NCBI GenBank assembly: GCA_947179155.2
Contig: OX359270.1
Coordinates: 6,088,077-6,152,076, forward strand
Length of the DNA: 64,000 nucleotides
Source of the DNA: Hedera helix
Lineage: Eukaryota > Streptophyta > Magnoliopsida > Apiales > Araliaceae
Direction: 5' to 3'
Every line of letters begins with the position of its first letter. The stretch's first letter is position 1. A program made the translations under genes and the position numbers. Positions 48,739 through 60,889 of the stretch are shown here, in pieces. The notes under the pieces are model-generated. The model made no database searches, had not been told where the DNA came from, and was given only the letters and a program-made list of their open reading frames with translations.

Positions 48739-49498
48739 GTCCAATAATTAACGGCATCTAAGAAAATGTCTAAACGTCTCTTTAGTCGTGTAGGTTCATT
48801 TATCGATTTTTAAAATATTGATTTTTTTTAATAACAATTTTATCATTCAACCATTTCTATTATTAACAATTTTAATTATTTATACTTCATAATAAATCAA
48901 AAGGTTAAACATATACAATAATTGCAAGAATAAAATTAGCAAAAAAAATAAATTTTGGGTTCTTCTCTAATTTTGCGTACTATCTTAGTTTTTCTAGGTT
49001 AATGTAGGTTCTTGTCTGTTCCTCCTTTTACTTGGTCCCATTAGGTCTTAGTAGCTGTATGTAGCACAAAACAAAACCATGATCCAATAAAATGTTAGAA
49101 AGAGAGAATGCATGAGATTCTTCAAGATATGGCTGTGCCATTTCCAACCTTTTACCTTGAAATAAGTGAGCACGACAGATTTTGAAAATTTGTCAACATT
49201 TTACTGTGCCATGGATACTGCCCACAGGTAACCTGATTTGTGTCTCATTGCATTGCATGCAGGAGTTATTTTCTTTCCTTTTGGCCTCTATTTTCAATCA
49301 AATGACAAACTTTACATGTCACTAGGTAAATAAGTGACTGAGGTCGAAAGAGAAGTTGGGACGACTGACTTTTTTTTTTTTTCTTTCCAGCAGCTACTCT
49401 TACGACGTGGCTTTGCACTGTTAAATCTTTAAATAGATGATATAAGTTGAGTTTATTGAAATAATACTCATAATAACTATTTGTTATATATCATTCTC
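48739..49498. other. Spacer without recognised gene
   Basis: Mixed AT-rich sequence. I see no open frame, splice pattern or known microRNA mature sequence here. Confidence 0.4.
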
Positions 49499-49559
49499 TT
49501 ATATATATATATATATATCGAGAGAGAGAGAAAGAGAGTGTGTGTGTGTGTGTGTGTGG
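49499..49559. repeat. Compound (AT)n-(AG)n-(GT)n microsatellite
   Basis: Three adjoining dinucleotide runs. The 64-codon stop-free stretch over it is a by-product. Confidence 0.95.
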
Positions 49560-50252
49560 GCGTGGAATGTAGAAATATTTTGGAGTGGGCAGAAATGAAT
49601 TTATGGAGACTGATAAAGAAAATGACAATTCCTGGGCAGGAAACAAAACCAGAAGTTTCCCTCTTGTCTTGGTAGTTGCTTATTATGAGGTCATCATCTC
49701 TCTCATTCTCTCTCTTCTCTAGTAGGGCTTAGGGAATAGGGATGGAATGACACATAAACCTGAAATATTGAAGTGATAGGCCACTGTCAAAACATCTGTG
49801 CATCCTCTTCAATGCTGGTTGGCTCCTTCTGGACACTCTTAACATTATTTAACTCATTCTCTTTATGATAAATAATTGACTTTTAATTAGTTTAAATTAG
49901 AGTGAAAGGTCTGAAAATTCATGATCTTTTATTTGTGTTTTGATAAATGTTAAGTTTCCGTCCAAATTTGGAAAAAGCAATGGAACAGGATGGGTAATGA
50001 AAATAAAGAGGAGCAAAACTGTACAATCTCTTGTGGCACACGTGTTGTCTATAATTTATGTTAAATTATTAATTTTGAAAGTTTAATTTTTAGGTTGGAG
50101 GACAAAACAGAAAGGTATTCAAACTTAGAGGACAAAAAAATAAATTTGTAAAAGCTAGAGATCCTTATAAAAAGTCATAGGGAGATTAGATGTGTTTGCG
50201 AGTTTGAAAATGAGTAATGCTAGGAATTTTAAATTTTTGATCTCGAATGGGA

Positions 50253-50515
50253 TTCAAATGACATGACATTAAATATTTTAGTAATAATTTATAAGATAGT
50301 CAATCACATGAGATTTACCTAATCAATATTATAGTAACACATCATTTGAGAAACTTTTTAAGTTACTCAATTTTTATTTTATTTTTATTTCAAAAAGGTC
50401 TCAAATGACATGACATTAGATATTTTAACAATAATTTATAGTATAACTAATCACATGAGATCTACCCAATTAATGTTATGACGACATGTCTTTTGGAATA
50501 CTTTTTGAAAGCAAA
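50253..50515 (+). repeat. Imperfect direct repeat, offset about 148 bp
   Basis: The block beginning TCAAATGACATGACATTA at 50253 recurs at 50401, with ATAATTTATA, AATCACATGAGAT and TACC(T/C)AAT following in the same order in both. Confidence 0.75.
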
Positions 50516-52290
50516 AATTAGAAACCCCTAAGCATCTCCCAACTTTTTTTTATTAAACTATGAAATAAACTTACTAAAATTATTATGTTACCTAAATTTG
50601 GGAAAATAATATTTTCAATGCAATTTTTCAACACACAATAGACATGCTGCAACTACATATTTCAACACCAAAAATGTCAATTTCCTAGAAATATTTTTCT
50701 ACAAGACTCTTAATAATCTTAATATTTCAAGGAAGAGTAAACCAAAAAATGAACCTCTTACTTTGGAATATACCAGAGATATATTTGCCAGCTGAAAGTT
50801 TTGGAGTAATTCACGGGCCTACAGCCTAGGCCCTTGATGTTGATTGTAGGTTCAGCTCTTGCCATTGTGTTAGTCCTCAAGCCAATGGACAATCTAGCAT
50901 TGCTCTCCATGCACATATTTATTCTTATATGTAAATGAAAAATCACTAATTAAATTAAGTATTACATTATATATGTGCACTATTATTTTTATTGAAAAAA
51001 AATCATTTATAATGTTGCTAATTATTAACCTTTTAATTTGTCCTCGCACAAATCACCAGAAGCGGATGATGACTTGCACCAAAACAAACACACCAAAAAT
51101 TTAAGGGTTTGGCCGTTGAGGGATTAGTGTAGTGTGAGAATAATTACGGATCGAAGATGTTAATGGAAAAATTAATATAGCGCTAGCTCAATACACAAAA
51201 TTGTACATATGTAAACGTACCTTAGCTCCATCACGTGACTCCTTATTATAATAACAAAGTTCACCAACCTCGTGCGAAACGGACAATATGAATAATGATT
51301 TATTATATTAATTATAAAATAATAAATTAATATAGGAAAAATATTTAATTAAGATTTTGAGAAAATAGTTACAGTTATTACATATTTATTTTAAAAAATA
51401 ATTATTCAGTTATATATTGTAAGTTTCTTCGATCAATCAATTAATAAGGAAAATATTTAAATGGAGTGTAGGTTTTACTTAGTTATGATTATAATAAAAT
51501 AATTATTTTAATTTATTTGAGTTTATAATGAAATTTATATTAGTGTTTATATTGACAAATTTTGCTTGAAATTCTAATTCAAATACAATTATGAAACTCG
51601 AGCTTTATAGTCTTGGAGTTTTAATTCAGAGAGAAGAAAAAAAGTGAAGGAAAACAAAATGAAGGGGTGTTTTGGAGTTTTTTTAGTAGAAGAGAAAAGA
51701 AAAGAAAGTTAAGAAAAGTGGCGTCTAAGAGTTTTAGTTAAAAGAAAACAGAAAAGAAAGTGCGGAAAAATTAGTACATTTTGAGCCAAAAAATTTCTTC
51801 GCACTGACAATGTCAAGGCTTGGCTCCTATTAGAAGTTAGTACATGTTGACATTTAAAAAAAAAAAAAATTACTAGTTTTTTTATTATAAATATAAAAAC
51901 AAAGAACACCATTCGTTTTTTTAACTGGTTGGATTTTTTTTAATAATTTAAAATTTTGAATAATATTTAGTTGTTATAAATTTAAATAATACTCGTACTA
52001 ATCTGTATAAAAAAAACTAAACTGAAAATTGTGAAATCAAATTTATTTTTTTAATTACAGTTGATTCCCACAATCTTGTCACATGCAAGAGCCTGAAGTT
52101 TGTTGGGAATAAAAATCTTAAATAGATTATTCATCAAGTTGAATCCCCTTTTCATGATAATAGGAAATAATTTAAGTTGTGGTTTCGAGAGTACCCTTTT
52201 CCTACAAGTCTTTGGGCCTATAAATATGACAGTCCAGATTGGATTTGGAAAGTACCGCAAATTCTAAACCCGAATTGGATTTAACTAGAA
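50516..52290. other. Spacer upstream of the A20/AN1 gene
   Basis: AT-rich, with purine-rich runs near 51630-51770. Stop-free stretches (for example 50758-50946) show no recognisable motifs. The last few hundred bases probably include the promoter of the zinc-finger gene. Confidence 0.4.
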
Positions 52291-52299
52291 TTAACCCAT

Positions 52300-52307
52300 T
52301 ATATAAA
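52300..52307 (+). promoter_or_regulatory. TATA box of the A20/AN1 gene
   Basis: TATATAAA, 110 bp before the start codon. This spacing would give a 5' UTR of about 80 bases. Confidence 0.6.
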
Positions 52308-52416
52308 CACGCCTTTCTCATCATATTTTTCATTAGCATCATCAAAAGTTTTCGAGCAACAAGAATTTAAGAAAACGAATTCGTGTAATCGAAAAGAGAG
52401 AGATTTCAACATCGCC

Positions 52417-52881
52417 ATGAGCCACCCACCGGAGACACCCCCACTATGTGCAAACGGTTGCGGCTTTTTCGGAACTCCGGCCACTAAAAATCTTTGTTCA
52501 AAGTGTTACAAAGATCATCTCAAACAAGAATTGGCCGCCACGGAAAAATCAACAAATCGAACGATCACCGTATGTTCTCCTGATGAACTAGCCTCGTCTA
52601 TTGATCGACTCTTATCTTTAGGTCCCGATGAGGATATCGATGGGGACAAGGTTAACTCGAATGATACGAGTAGTTGCATGGAGAAAAAGAGATCATGCTT
52701 GTGCTGCAAGAAAAAGATTCGATTGCTAGGGTTTGCATGCCGTTGTGGAGGAATGTTTTGTAGCATGCACCGACTTCCGGAGCAACATTCGTGCTCGTTT
52801 GATTACAAGGCTGTTGGGAGTATTGCTTTGGCTAAGGAGAATCCTTTGGTTAGGAATGATAAGTTGGATACAAGGATATAA
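52417..52881 (+). CDS. A20/AN1 zinc-finger stress-associated protein
   Basis: Intronless gene for a 154-aa protein of the plant SAP family. Members are small cytosolic or nuclear proteins that bind ubiquitin or act as E3 ligases and modulate abiotic stress and hormone responses. The A20 finger is at residues 11-30 (C-x3-C-x11-C-x2-C). The AN1 finger is at residues 94-126 (C-x2-C-x10-C-x1-C-x4-C-x2-H-x5-H-x1-C). All zinc ligands are present. The acidic linker (about 55-85) is variable in the family, and the C-terminal FDYKAVGSIALAKENPLVR is highly typical. The start follows the TATA box at 52300 and gives the usual MSHPPETPPLC-like N-terminus. The exact SAP number cannot be assigned. Confidence 0.95.
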   Translation: MSHPPETPPLCANGCGFFGTPATKNLCSKCYKDHLKQELAATEKSTNRTITVCSPDELASSIDRLLSLGPDEDIDGDKVNSNDTSSCMEKKRSCLCCKKKIRLLGFACRCGGMFCSMHRLPEQHSCSFDYKAVGSIALAKENPLVRNDKLDTRI

Positions 52882-53093
52882 ATGTTGTTGTTGTTTTATC
52901 AGCTAGAAGTTTAATTACTACTAAGTTAGGGTTAGTTGTCTTAAGTGCATGTTCTTGTTTGTTGGAAATTAGGGTTGCTTAAGAAACTAAACTTTTGGAT
53001 AATATTTGTTTAATTCATTATGTAGCCAGTATCATCTCAGTTTAATATGTTAAAAGTTATTTGCTTAATTATGAATTTATTATGTTCAACTCC

Positions 53094-53097
<4 letters not shown>

Positions 53098-53148
<51 letters not shown>
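53098..53148. repeat. (TTA)n microsatellite
   Basis: About 17 TTA units, some 220 bp after the SAP stop codon. Confidence 0.95.
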
Positions 53149-53149
<1 letters not shown>

Positions 53150-53636
53150 ATTAATAGTATAAAATAACACAATATTCTTCTTAAGTTTGTCGGCAATTTC
53201 ATTATTATGTCACAATTGCTTAATTAACAACTTATTATTTTGATAGATCTAAATGGAACAAAACTACATCTTCTTTTTTTTTTGGGAATGGAAGGAGTAG
53301 TAAATTATTGCTTAAGATTATTTTGTGATGAAGTATGCTAGTAATTGAATTATATCTTTATTTCTTGATTGGTTGTACTACATAGAACTGCTTGATTATG
53401 TAATTATTCAAATTTGTAATGAGTTTTCTTTTTTGTGTTTGATTGCCCCCCATTTCACCGAGAAGGAAAAACATAGTCTCTATCTCGAAAAAAGGGAGGG
53501 TAAAGTGTTATACTTAATTTTATTTTTTACACCAATAGTAAGGTTTCATAAGCCACACAAGTTTCTGCTATATTTTTGCACTGCCGGTACAGCATCTCTT
53601 GATGTCCTTTTAATGTTCATTTAAAATGGTATTCAG

Positions 53637-54489
53637 CTTTGTTTTTTTGGCTACAATACAAATTATTGTGATGTTGACGAAAATGGGTTAAGGTATATGA
53701 TCTTGTGTCGTGTAATAATGGGAAACATGGAGGTTGTTCATCCCGGATCTAAGCAGCTTCATCCCAGTTGTGAGGATTTCGACAGTGGAGTTGATAATCT
53801 TAATAATCCAAGACATTATATAGTATGGGATATGAAGAAGAATACTCATATTTACCCACAATATGTTGTTAGTTTCAAGGCCTCTTCTGATACTGAAGGT
53901 GATATTATACTCTCTAAGTTCCTCTTTTTTAATTTAATTCTTGTATTGATTTTTTTCTTTGGTGTTTTTTCAGCTTAGTAAAGCTGTTGCATCTGATTTT
54001 GTGTGGTTGTGTGTATGATTTTAGTAGGTTTATTATAGTATGATAGAACATGCATAATACTAATTTGGCTAGTTAGAGGTCAATCAGTTTATTAAATTTT
54101 AAAGTGAAGTGGATTTGTAATTGAACATTGACAGTTTAGATGATGGTAATTTTGAGGACCTATTTTGTCTTCCTGATATCTCTATTTTTTTTGGCGTGAT
54201 TACATTTCAAGATGAAACACCAATAAATATCTGCCATCTTAGTGAAGAGGATGTATCCTTCATGTTACTTGCCAGCAAAAAGAAAAAAGGATGTATCCTT
54301 TATTTTGTTTTTGTCATGATATAGACAATTTTTAGTCTCCTTGAAGCACTGTTAGCACTTGAGCTGCGTTTTATTGTTCCTAAAGGGAATTTGGTTGGAA
54401 ATGAGAACAAGCTTGATATCTCAGGGGTAACCACTTCTAGCCAGGGACCTGAGGTGCAATTGAAGTTAAATTCTGGTTCATCTGATGTG
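53637..54489 (+). pseudogene. RCD1/SRO-type PARP-like gene fragment
   Basis: Two exons join in phase: about 53637-53898 and 54386-54489, with GT-AG borders. The first encodes YCDVDENGLRYMILCRVIMG, then HPGSKQLHPSCEDFDSGVDN and NTHIYPQYVVSFKAS. The second gives LVGNENKLDISGVTTSSQGP. This order matches the C-terminal half of the PARP-like domain in RCD1/SRO proteins (stress and hormone signalling; no ADP-ribosyl activity expected). The N-terminal WWE domain, the first half of PARP and the C-terminal RST domain are not found nearby. It is a truncated copy, although the surviving frame is undamaged. It could also be part of a rearranged but expressed gene. Confidence 0.7.
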
Positions 54490-54886
54490 GTATCCCATTA
54501 ACCTTTTCTTCGTCATGATTCCTCAACTTTATGTGTACTTGTTTTCTAATTCGTTCTTATTCTAATTCATGAAATGTGAGTAAAAATTTCTATGCTAGGG
54601 GTAGGACTTTATCAGACCTTGATTTATAATATTAATCACATGTTTAACCAGCTGTGCTTCCAAGGTTACCTACGAGGACTGCCTGAGTGCAACACTTAGA
54701 GCTGTTCCGGATTATAAAGAGCATAAACTTTTTTGCCATTACATTAGTAGGGTCAAACATGATTAGGAGTGTAGTTAGGAAGGCCGAAATCTAAAAACAG
54801 AGCTTCTAATAATGTAGAGTCTAATCAGTCAATGCCCATCAAATTGGATTCTGCAGTTCAGGGACATATTGATAAGCACAAGTGTT

Positions 54887-55248
54887 TAGGGGTGTTCGTC
54901 GGTAAAAAATCGAATCGGTATCGAAAAAATCGAACCGGAACCGAAAATGCCGTTAAAATAAGAACCGATACCGGTACCGAATTACCGGTTCGGTACAATT
55001 TCGGTTCGATTTTCGGTTTTTACCAATTGGTAATATATATAATTATATAATAATATATATAATTATTATATATATTATAATAATTAATATAAATTTATTA
55101 TTATTTTATTTAATTCGTTTTTTTCGGTATACCGAAATTCAAAAATGTCCATACCGCTATCGGTACCGAAAAATCTAAAAAATCGAAAAAATCGGTACCA
55201 ATCGGTTCGGTAAAAAACCGAAAAAATCGAAATTTTTTGACACCCCTA
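54887..55248. mobile_element. Non-autonomous hAT-like element, family B copy 2
   Basis: 362 bp with ends TAGGGGTGT and ACACCCCTA. The flanking 8-bp sites CAAGTGTT (54879-54886) and CAGGTGTT (55249-55256) differ at one base. The interior is dense in ATCGGTACCGA, CCGGTTCGGT and TTCGGTTTT words on both sides of an AT-rich centre. Its design and length match 14545-14908. Confidence 0.7.
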
Positions 55249-55338
55249 CAGGTGTTTGTTACATTTTAGACATTGTAAATTGGCTTAAAAAAAATACACT
55301 TGTATTCTAGAACTCTCTATACACTTTGGGTACCTGTC

Positions 55339-55363
55339 GTGTGTGTGTGTGTGTGTGTGTGTG
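55339..55363. repeat. (GT)n microsatellite
   Basis: About 13 GT units immediately before the Copia-like LTR. Confidence 0.95.
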
Positions 55364-55849
55364 TGTTGGATCTTGGGTATCCAAATGGGGCACCCATGGA
55401 GGGTCTGACTCATTTAGAGGTTAATTAGATACTAATGGACTCGATCAGATAACGTTATAATTATAACGTTAATATTCCGAGTGGTTGGAGGTTTTATAGG
55501 GAGTGTGTTAAACTACTACGCCTATATAAAACCCATTACTCAAGTTCATCTGATAATCCCATCTTAATTACCAATTCTCATATTGATATTCAATTATAGT
55601 ATAGTGATTAAGCCAAATAGATAGAACTCCCAAATTGCAATAGTGTTATCCCAATTTGTTACGGACCGTGAATTAGTTCTCTGCTCTCGAATTATAGATC
55701 AGAGACGACTGTTTGGATTTGACTTTGGCTTTGACAGTACGAGTTTTCTCGCACCAAAGGATCACGGTTCGAGGGTATTATGACTTCGGTACTCATTCTC
55801 ATTATATCTGTGTAAACTAGTGAATGCATACATATTATTAAACCCTTCA

Positions 55850-57110
55850 TTGGTATCATAACATGGTTAAAAGATCATATGTATGTATTGTTTATACAAT
55901 ATGTCATGATAGCATGTACAGAATTAAAAATTGCATGCTTTAATATACCATAACTTGTTGGGTAGTTATCTGTTTCATGTGTTTTGACATGTATGTGTAG
56001 AATATCTCATGGGTTTTCCGTTGATATGTTATATGCTTAATTTGGATAAATATTGAGTGAGTTATGGCCTCTGGAAGTTTTGGTTGCGATTTTGGTATTC
56101 TAGTGGATGGAGGTTGAAGATGAAGTGTAAATCTTACTCTCAGTGGTGTACACGTTCATTTTCCCCCTATCATGGAAGCTTCTAAAATGGTAGTTAAGCA
56201 CACCATCTGAACCATGAGGCCGAGACAATTAAAACGGTACAAGCTGCGTCGCGAACGAAGGACAGAAAGGCGGTGCATGTCCAACACGTGCTACGGAGTG
56301 CCGCGGTATGGCACGCGCAATGTGTGGCTGCTCTTTTTTACCGTGCACACATGGGTTGCATGCGCCAGGTAGTTTCCTGTGTCCAAGCCGACCCGTTGAG
56401 CTGCGCTTTGACCCATTTCTTTCTAACAGTTTTTTAAAAAAAAATTATTTCTAGAAAATATTTTTGTTAATTATTTTTGCTTGAAAATTAATTAATAAAT
56501 ACTTATTTTGATTATTAAATTCTGGAAAATTCACAGAAATTAATTATCGGCATAAATTAATATTTTCACTGATTTTTTGGTAAATTAATATATTTGGATA
56601 TTTAATTTTAAATTTCCAACTTAATTATGCAATGATTAATTATTGTGATAATTAGCATAATTATCAAAAAATCCCAAAAAATTACAATAACCTTTTATGA
56701 TGTTAAGCTACTGTTGTAAATTTTTGGGAAGCATTTTGATGTGTCTATAGCATACTTTGTATATTAATTGAGTAATATTGCCTATTATTTAATTCATTTT
56801 TGGTAATATTTTGAAATATTAATTGATTGTTACATGGAATTAAATTGTTTTGCTTTCACAAGCACACATGTTCCTAGTGGAGTGATTTAAGTGATAGTAA
56901 TTTAATTAAAATTATTTCCTAAATTAAATGTCTTAAGCTCCGAAAAATTAAGTTTAAATAATTAGACATTTATACGGATTGTGATTCCGAAGCTTGGCGG
57001 AATCTCCCTTTTATATTTATGTCCTAATTATTTATGTTAATTCATTTTGTGCGGCTAGGATATAATTATACTGTGGTGAACTATGAATATCTCTAATCAA
57101 TTTTTTCAAA
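55850..57110 (+). other. Copia-like leader region
   Basis: Non-coding sequence between PBS and gag. A GC-richer part at 56215-56410 contains AAAACGGTACAAGCTGCGTCG, a CACGCGCAATGTGTGG word and CGCGGTATGGCACGCG. These recall the CpG palindromes in the LARD and Athila-like LTRs. The rest is AT-rich. Confidence 0.5.
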
Positions 57111-57119
57111 ACAGAAATT

Positions 57120-57825
57120 GCTTTAAAACACATAATCGTAGATTTTAACCAAGAAAACAAATTAGATGGAGATAATTACGATGTGTGGTACCGTAAGGTG
57201 TGGATGGTCTTAGTGGAGCAATAGGTTGAAGAATCCTTGCTGTCTAAGATGACAAAACCAGAAGGGGGAGATGCAAAGGATCTAGTTAAGGTTGCAACCT
57301 TCGAAAGTTGGCGTAAAAAAGATTAAATTGCTCGCATAACGTTGCTGAGTTGTATGAACAACGACTTCCCATTTGAGTATGAACAATACTCAACAGCACA
57401 CAAGATGTGGGAAACTCTCAATATGAAGTTTAGGGGCACCTCGTTGACAAGGTTGAGAGAGTTAGCCATAAGATTCGATGGTTATAAAAAACGTGATAAC
57501 CACACAATGAAGCAACACCTTCAAATCATTGCTAACATGATCCAAAAATTAAAATTCGGTGGGACTCAGCTGTCAAACGAGCAGCAAATTTCAGCAGTGG
57601 TTCGTTCTCTTCCCGACAGTTAGGAATATATGCGGGTCAACATGACCCATAACGAGAATATCAGAAATTTTGATGATATTCGTCACCACCTGGAGCTCGA
57701 GGCTGAACGCTTTGACGTTACCAAGTCCTCGAGGGCATATGTAGCTGAATCGAGCTCTTATAGAGAGACCAAGCCCAAGAAGGAAAATAAATCTGCTAAT
57801 CCTACTGCGCCTAAAATGGCTGCAA
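57120..57825 (+). pseudogene. Copia-type gag with stop codons
   Basis: The frame reads KLDGDNYDVWYRKVWMVL, MWETLNMKFRGTSLTRLREL and LQIIANMIQKLKFGG, as in the gag (UBN2-like) domain of plant Copia elements. Stops occur near 57222, 57324 and 57621. The frame is truncated at 57825 by the Gypsy LTR, just before where a zinc knuckle would be expected. Confidence 0.75.
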
Positions 57826-60690
57826 TGTAAGACCCCGAATTTTATGAAATACAAAATTTAATTTTTCTTCATATATATTTTTTTTGAAACAGTAAGTGGT
57901 TAAATTAACAAAATTGAAAGTTAAGGATGTTATGTGCAAATTTTATTTTGTCGGACAATATTCGCTTTGTCGGGGAATATTCGTTTGGTCGGGGAATATT
58001 CGTGCCGTACGACGGCGCCGAAATAATAAATTATTGGTGGACCCCACAACGGAATATTTGTCGGATATAGAAAACGACAGAAGTAACCTTTTTAAATAAA
58101 AATAGTCAACGGAACTGTTAAAATACCGGTGATAAAAGAATAGTAGCATACGGTAGTTTATGGTATTTTCTGTAGCACACGGTACTCTACAGTAACACAC
58201 GGTATTGCATAGTGTCTCATATTATTGGTCTGATAATTGACACCGTAACTGTTACGCATCATTTCATCGATAATTGTCACTGCATAATATTTTATATTAT
58301 CAATTCAATAATTGTTGTTACACAGTATTTTGCATTATTGATTTAATAATTGTCATTACACTGTATTTTATATCATTGAGTCAATAATTGTTGTTGCACT
58401 GTTTTTAAAATTATTGAACCTAATAATTGTCACAGTAACATATGCACAGTAATTCACATTATTGAATCAATAATTGTCATTACACAGTAACGTATGCTTT
58501 ATTTTACATTATTGTTATCTCTATTATGATGTTATTTAAACAGTTGTATTTCATTAATTTATTGACTTGATATCTAAGAGCTAACTATACTGTATTTATA
58601 ACAATTAGTCATAATAATTGAATTGATAAAGTTATTTGTTTATAATATAAAGTTAGGTGATTATTAGGTGATATGAAATGAATGGTGTAGATTAAAGTGT
58701 GAATTATTGTTGAATAATTGAATTGATTTGTTTATAATATAAAGTTAGGTGATTATTAGGTAATATGAAATGAATGGTGTAGATTAAAGTGTGAATTATT
58801 GTTGAATAATTAAATTGATTTGTTTATAATATAAAGTTAGGTGATTATTAGGTGATATGAAATGAATGGTGTAGATTAAAGATAATATAATATTTGAAAT
58901 GGATGGTGTAGATTAAAAGATGATCTTTAAATGAATGGTTTAGATTAAATGAATGATGAGATTTTTGGCTATAAATAGAAGCCTTAACTTAAGGATTTTT
59001 CATAAACTTCCTTACTTGTTCTTTCTTTCTCTCTCTAAATACTTCTTGTGAAAGTTCTCTCTAAGTGTGCTTAAGTCATCTTGAGTATTTGTGAAGATCT
59101 ATAAGTATACGTGTACTGTTCAAGTTAATCAACCTCATTTAAATCAATATCCAGTCACGTGTTACGGTAAGGGATACCATCTTTTTCATCTTCCATTATT
59201 CAAACGTACTATGGTAAGGGATTATCATTATTTGATTCTCGATAATAATATTGTTTCTTCCTTACTCATAAGACGTGCATTTTATTTCCATGTATTAAAT
59301 TGTGGGAATAACCTTACGGAGCGGATTGCCGCCTGTTGGTGAATAACCTTTCGTATTCATTCATTATTAATCTCTGAGAATAACCTTACGGAGCGGATTG
59401 CCGCCTGTTTGGTGAATAACTCTTTGTACTCAAATTCTATTAAATTGTGGGAATAACCTTACGGAGCGGATTGCCGCCTGTTGGTGAATAACCCTTTGTA
59501 TTAATTTCCTTCACCTTTTGTTAATCAAACCTGCTACGGTAAGGGATATTATTTTCTTTCATACTCCTAAATCGAAATTTATTATGGAACTATTGCTTCT
59601 ATAATTCCTGAAAATATTATATGTTCCATAATAGTTGAACTTCATTATTTCAACTGAACCTTCCTATTTACGTGAACCTTTCTATTGAATTGTAACCGTT
59701 ATTCTGAACTATGGATCTTGAATATCATTTTTAAATTTCACTCCACATCATGTTGACAATTTGGACATTATTTGAATCTGTACAAAGTAAACTTCCGATA
59801 CTTATTGTTATCCTATTTCTTCTGTTCATCATTTATATCATTCTAATCATCCAAAAATCAAGCTGTTGTGAATATCTGTGGCCGGGGGCACAGATGTGAT
59901 ATATTTGTTGAACAGATGATAGGTTAAAGGCGATATAATAGGTTAAAGGCGATACATCTGTTCGGTGTCTTTTATGGCACGTGGTGAATGTTCTCTTTGG
60001 CCCGTAGTGCAAAGATGAACTGTTGTTTGGTATGATTATGACCAAAGGCTGAATCTGGTATAATCATGACCGTTGGTGCTATATTGAATATCTTTGGCCC
60101 GTAGTACAAAGATGAACTGTTGATGTGCATGATTATGATCAGGAACTGTGAATTTGTATTATCTTGACTAATGATATTTCAGATGATAAAAGTTGATGAT
60201 GTTTTTCCTAAAAAGAGAACCGAGTGGACATTATAGTCTGCATTATTCTTCTAATAGATTACTCATTCCGCTGCTATTATTGATCTGAACGTTGTTTAAG
60301 AATTTAACTGCAGTTTTTGATATAAACCTTGTAGTCTATTGTATTCTATCAAGAACTCAACTGTTGAAGACTAATGATAATTTATTCATCATTATCTTAG
60401 TCATGATATTCTTTACTGGGCTATTTGAGCTCACCCTTTCTTTTGTTCCATTGTTTTTCAACAGGAGATGAAAACATAACAGGGTCTAGCCGGGGAATGG
60501 AGTGAGGGTCCGAGGAATAGTTATCATAGTCTTCACGTTTTGTAAAATAGTGTGGCAATAATAGTGAAGACTTAGTTGTGTATTATTATACACTGTATTG
60601 TTGTACGTTGTGCTTTGTTGTAATAATTTTGTTGTAGTATTTTGACGACTCAAGTTTGGGCTGTGTGGGCCCAGATTTGGGGGCGTCACA
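57826..60690 (+). repeat. Gypsy 5' LTR with several internal tandem arrays
   Basis: Contains three 19-bp units (57947-58003). About five looser repeats of about 58 bp (58265-58520) carry CAATAATTGT. Two and two-thirds 92-bp units lie at 58637-58880. Three 73-bp units (starting 59304, 59377, 59450) carry ACCTTACGGAGCGGATTGCC. A repeated TTTGGCCCGTAGT block lies at 59996 and 60093. The 3' LTR lies outside the window. Confidence 0.85.
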
Positions 60691-60692
60691 GT

Positions 60693-60704
60693 TGGCATCA
60701 GAGC
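60693..60704 (+). other. Gypsy primer-binding site (tRNA-iMet type)
   Basis: TGGCATCAGAGC, one base from the canonical TGGTATCAGAGC, two bases after the LTR. Confidence 0.9.
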
Positions 60705-60889
60705 TTAGGGATATGGTCTTTAATGGAGATCTGGGGTAGAACTAGGAGGGGAGAGACGAATAGAATCAGTCACTAGTGTGTCCTACCTAAAATAGATTTT
60801 ATTATCTAATGAGTCGATTTGAATGTAGGAACATGATGTGATGAGTCAGTTTATTTGAACTAACATTTATTTTGTGACCACAGTTTAGT

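Larger units (their letters stand above)
55364..57825 (+). mobile_element. Copia-like LTR retrotransposon, 5' part, decayed
   Basis: A 486-bp LTR (55364-55849, TGTTGGATC to CCCTTCA) is followed by a primer-binding site (TGGTATCATAAC at 55851, a decayed tRNA-iMet type). A leader and a stop-ridden gag follow. The element is cut at 57825 by a Gypsy insertion; its remainder should lie beyond the window. The start falls at a GT microsatellite, so the first bases could be shifted slightly. Confidence 0.7.

Noticed and set aside
49020..49200. Possible microRNA precursor in the spacer
   Set aside because: No match to mature plant microRNAs I know and no clear stem-loop by eye.
54121..54324. 67-codon frame between the two RCD1-like exons
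   Set aside because: It lies in the inferred intron, ends in low-complexity Lys codons and has no family match I recognise.
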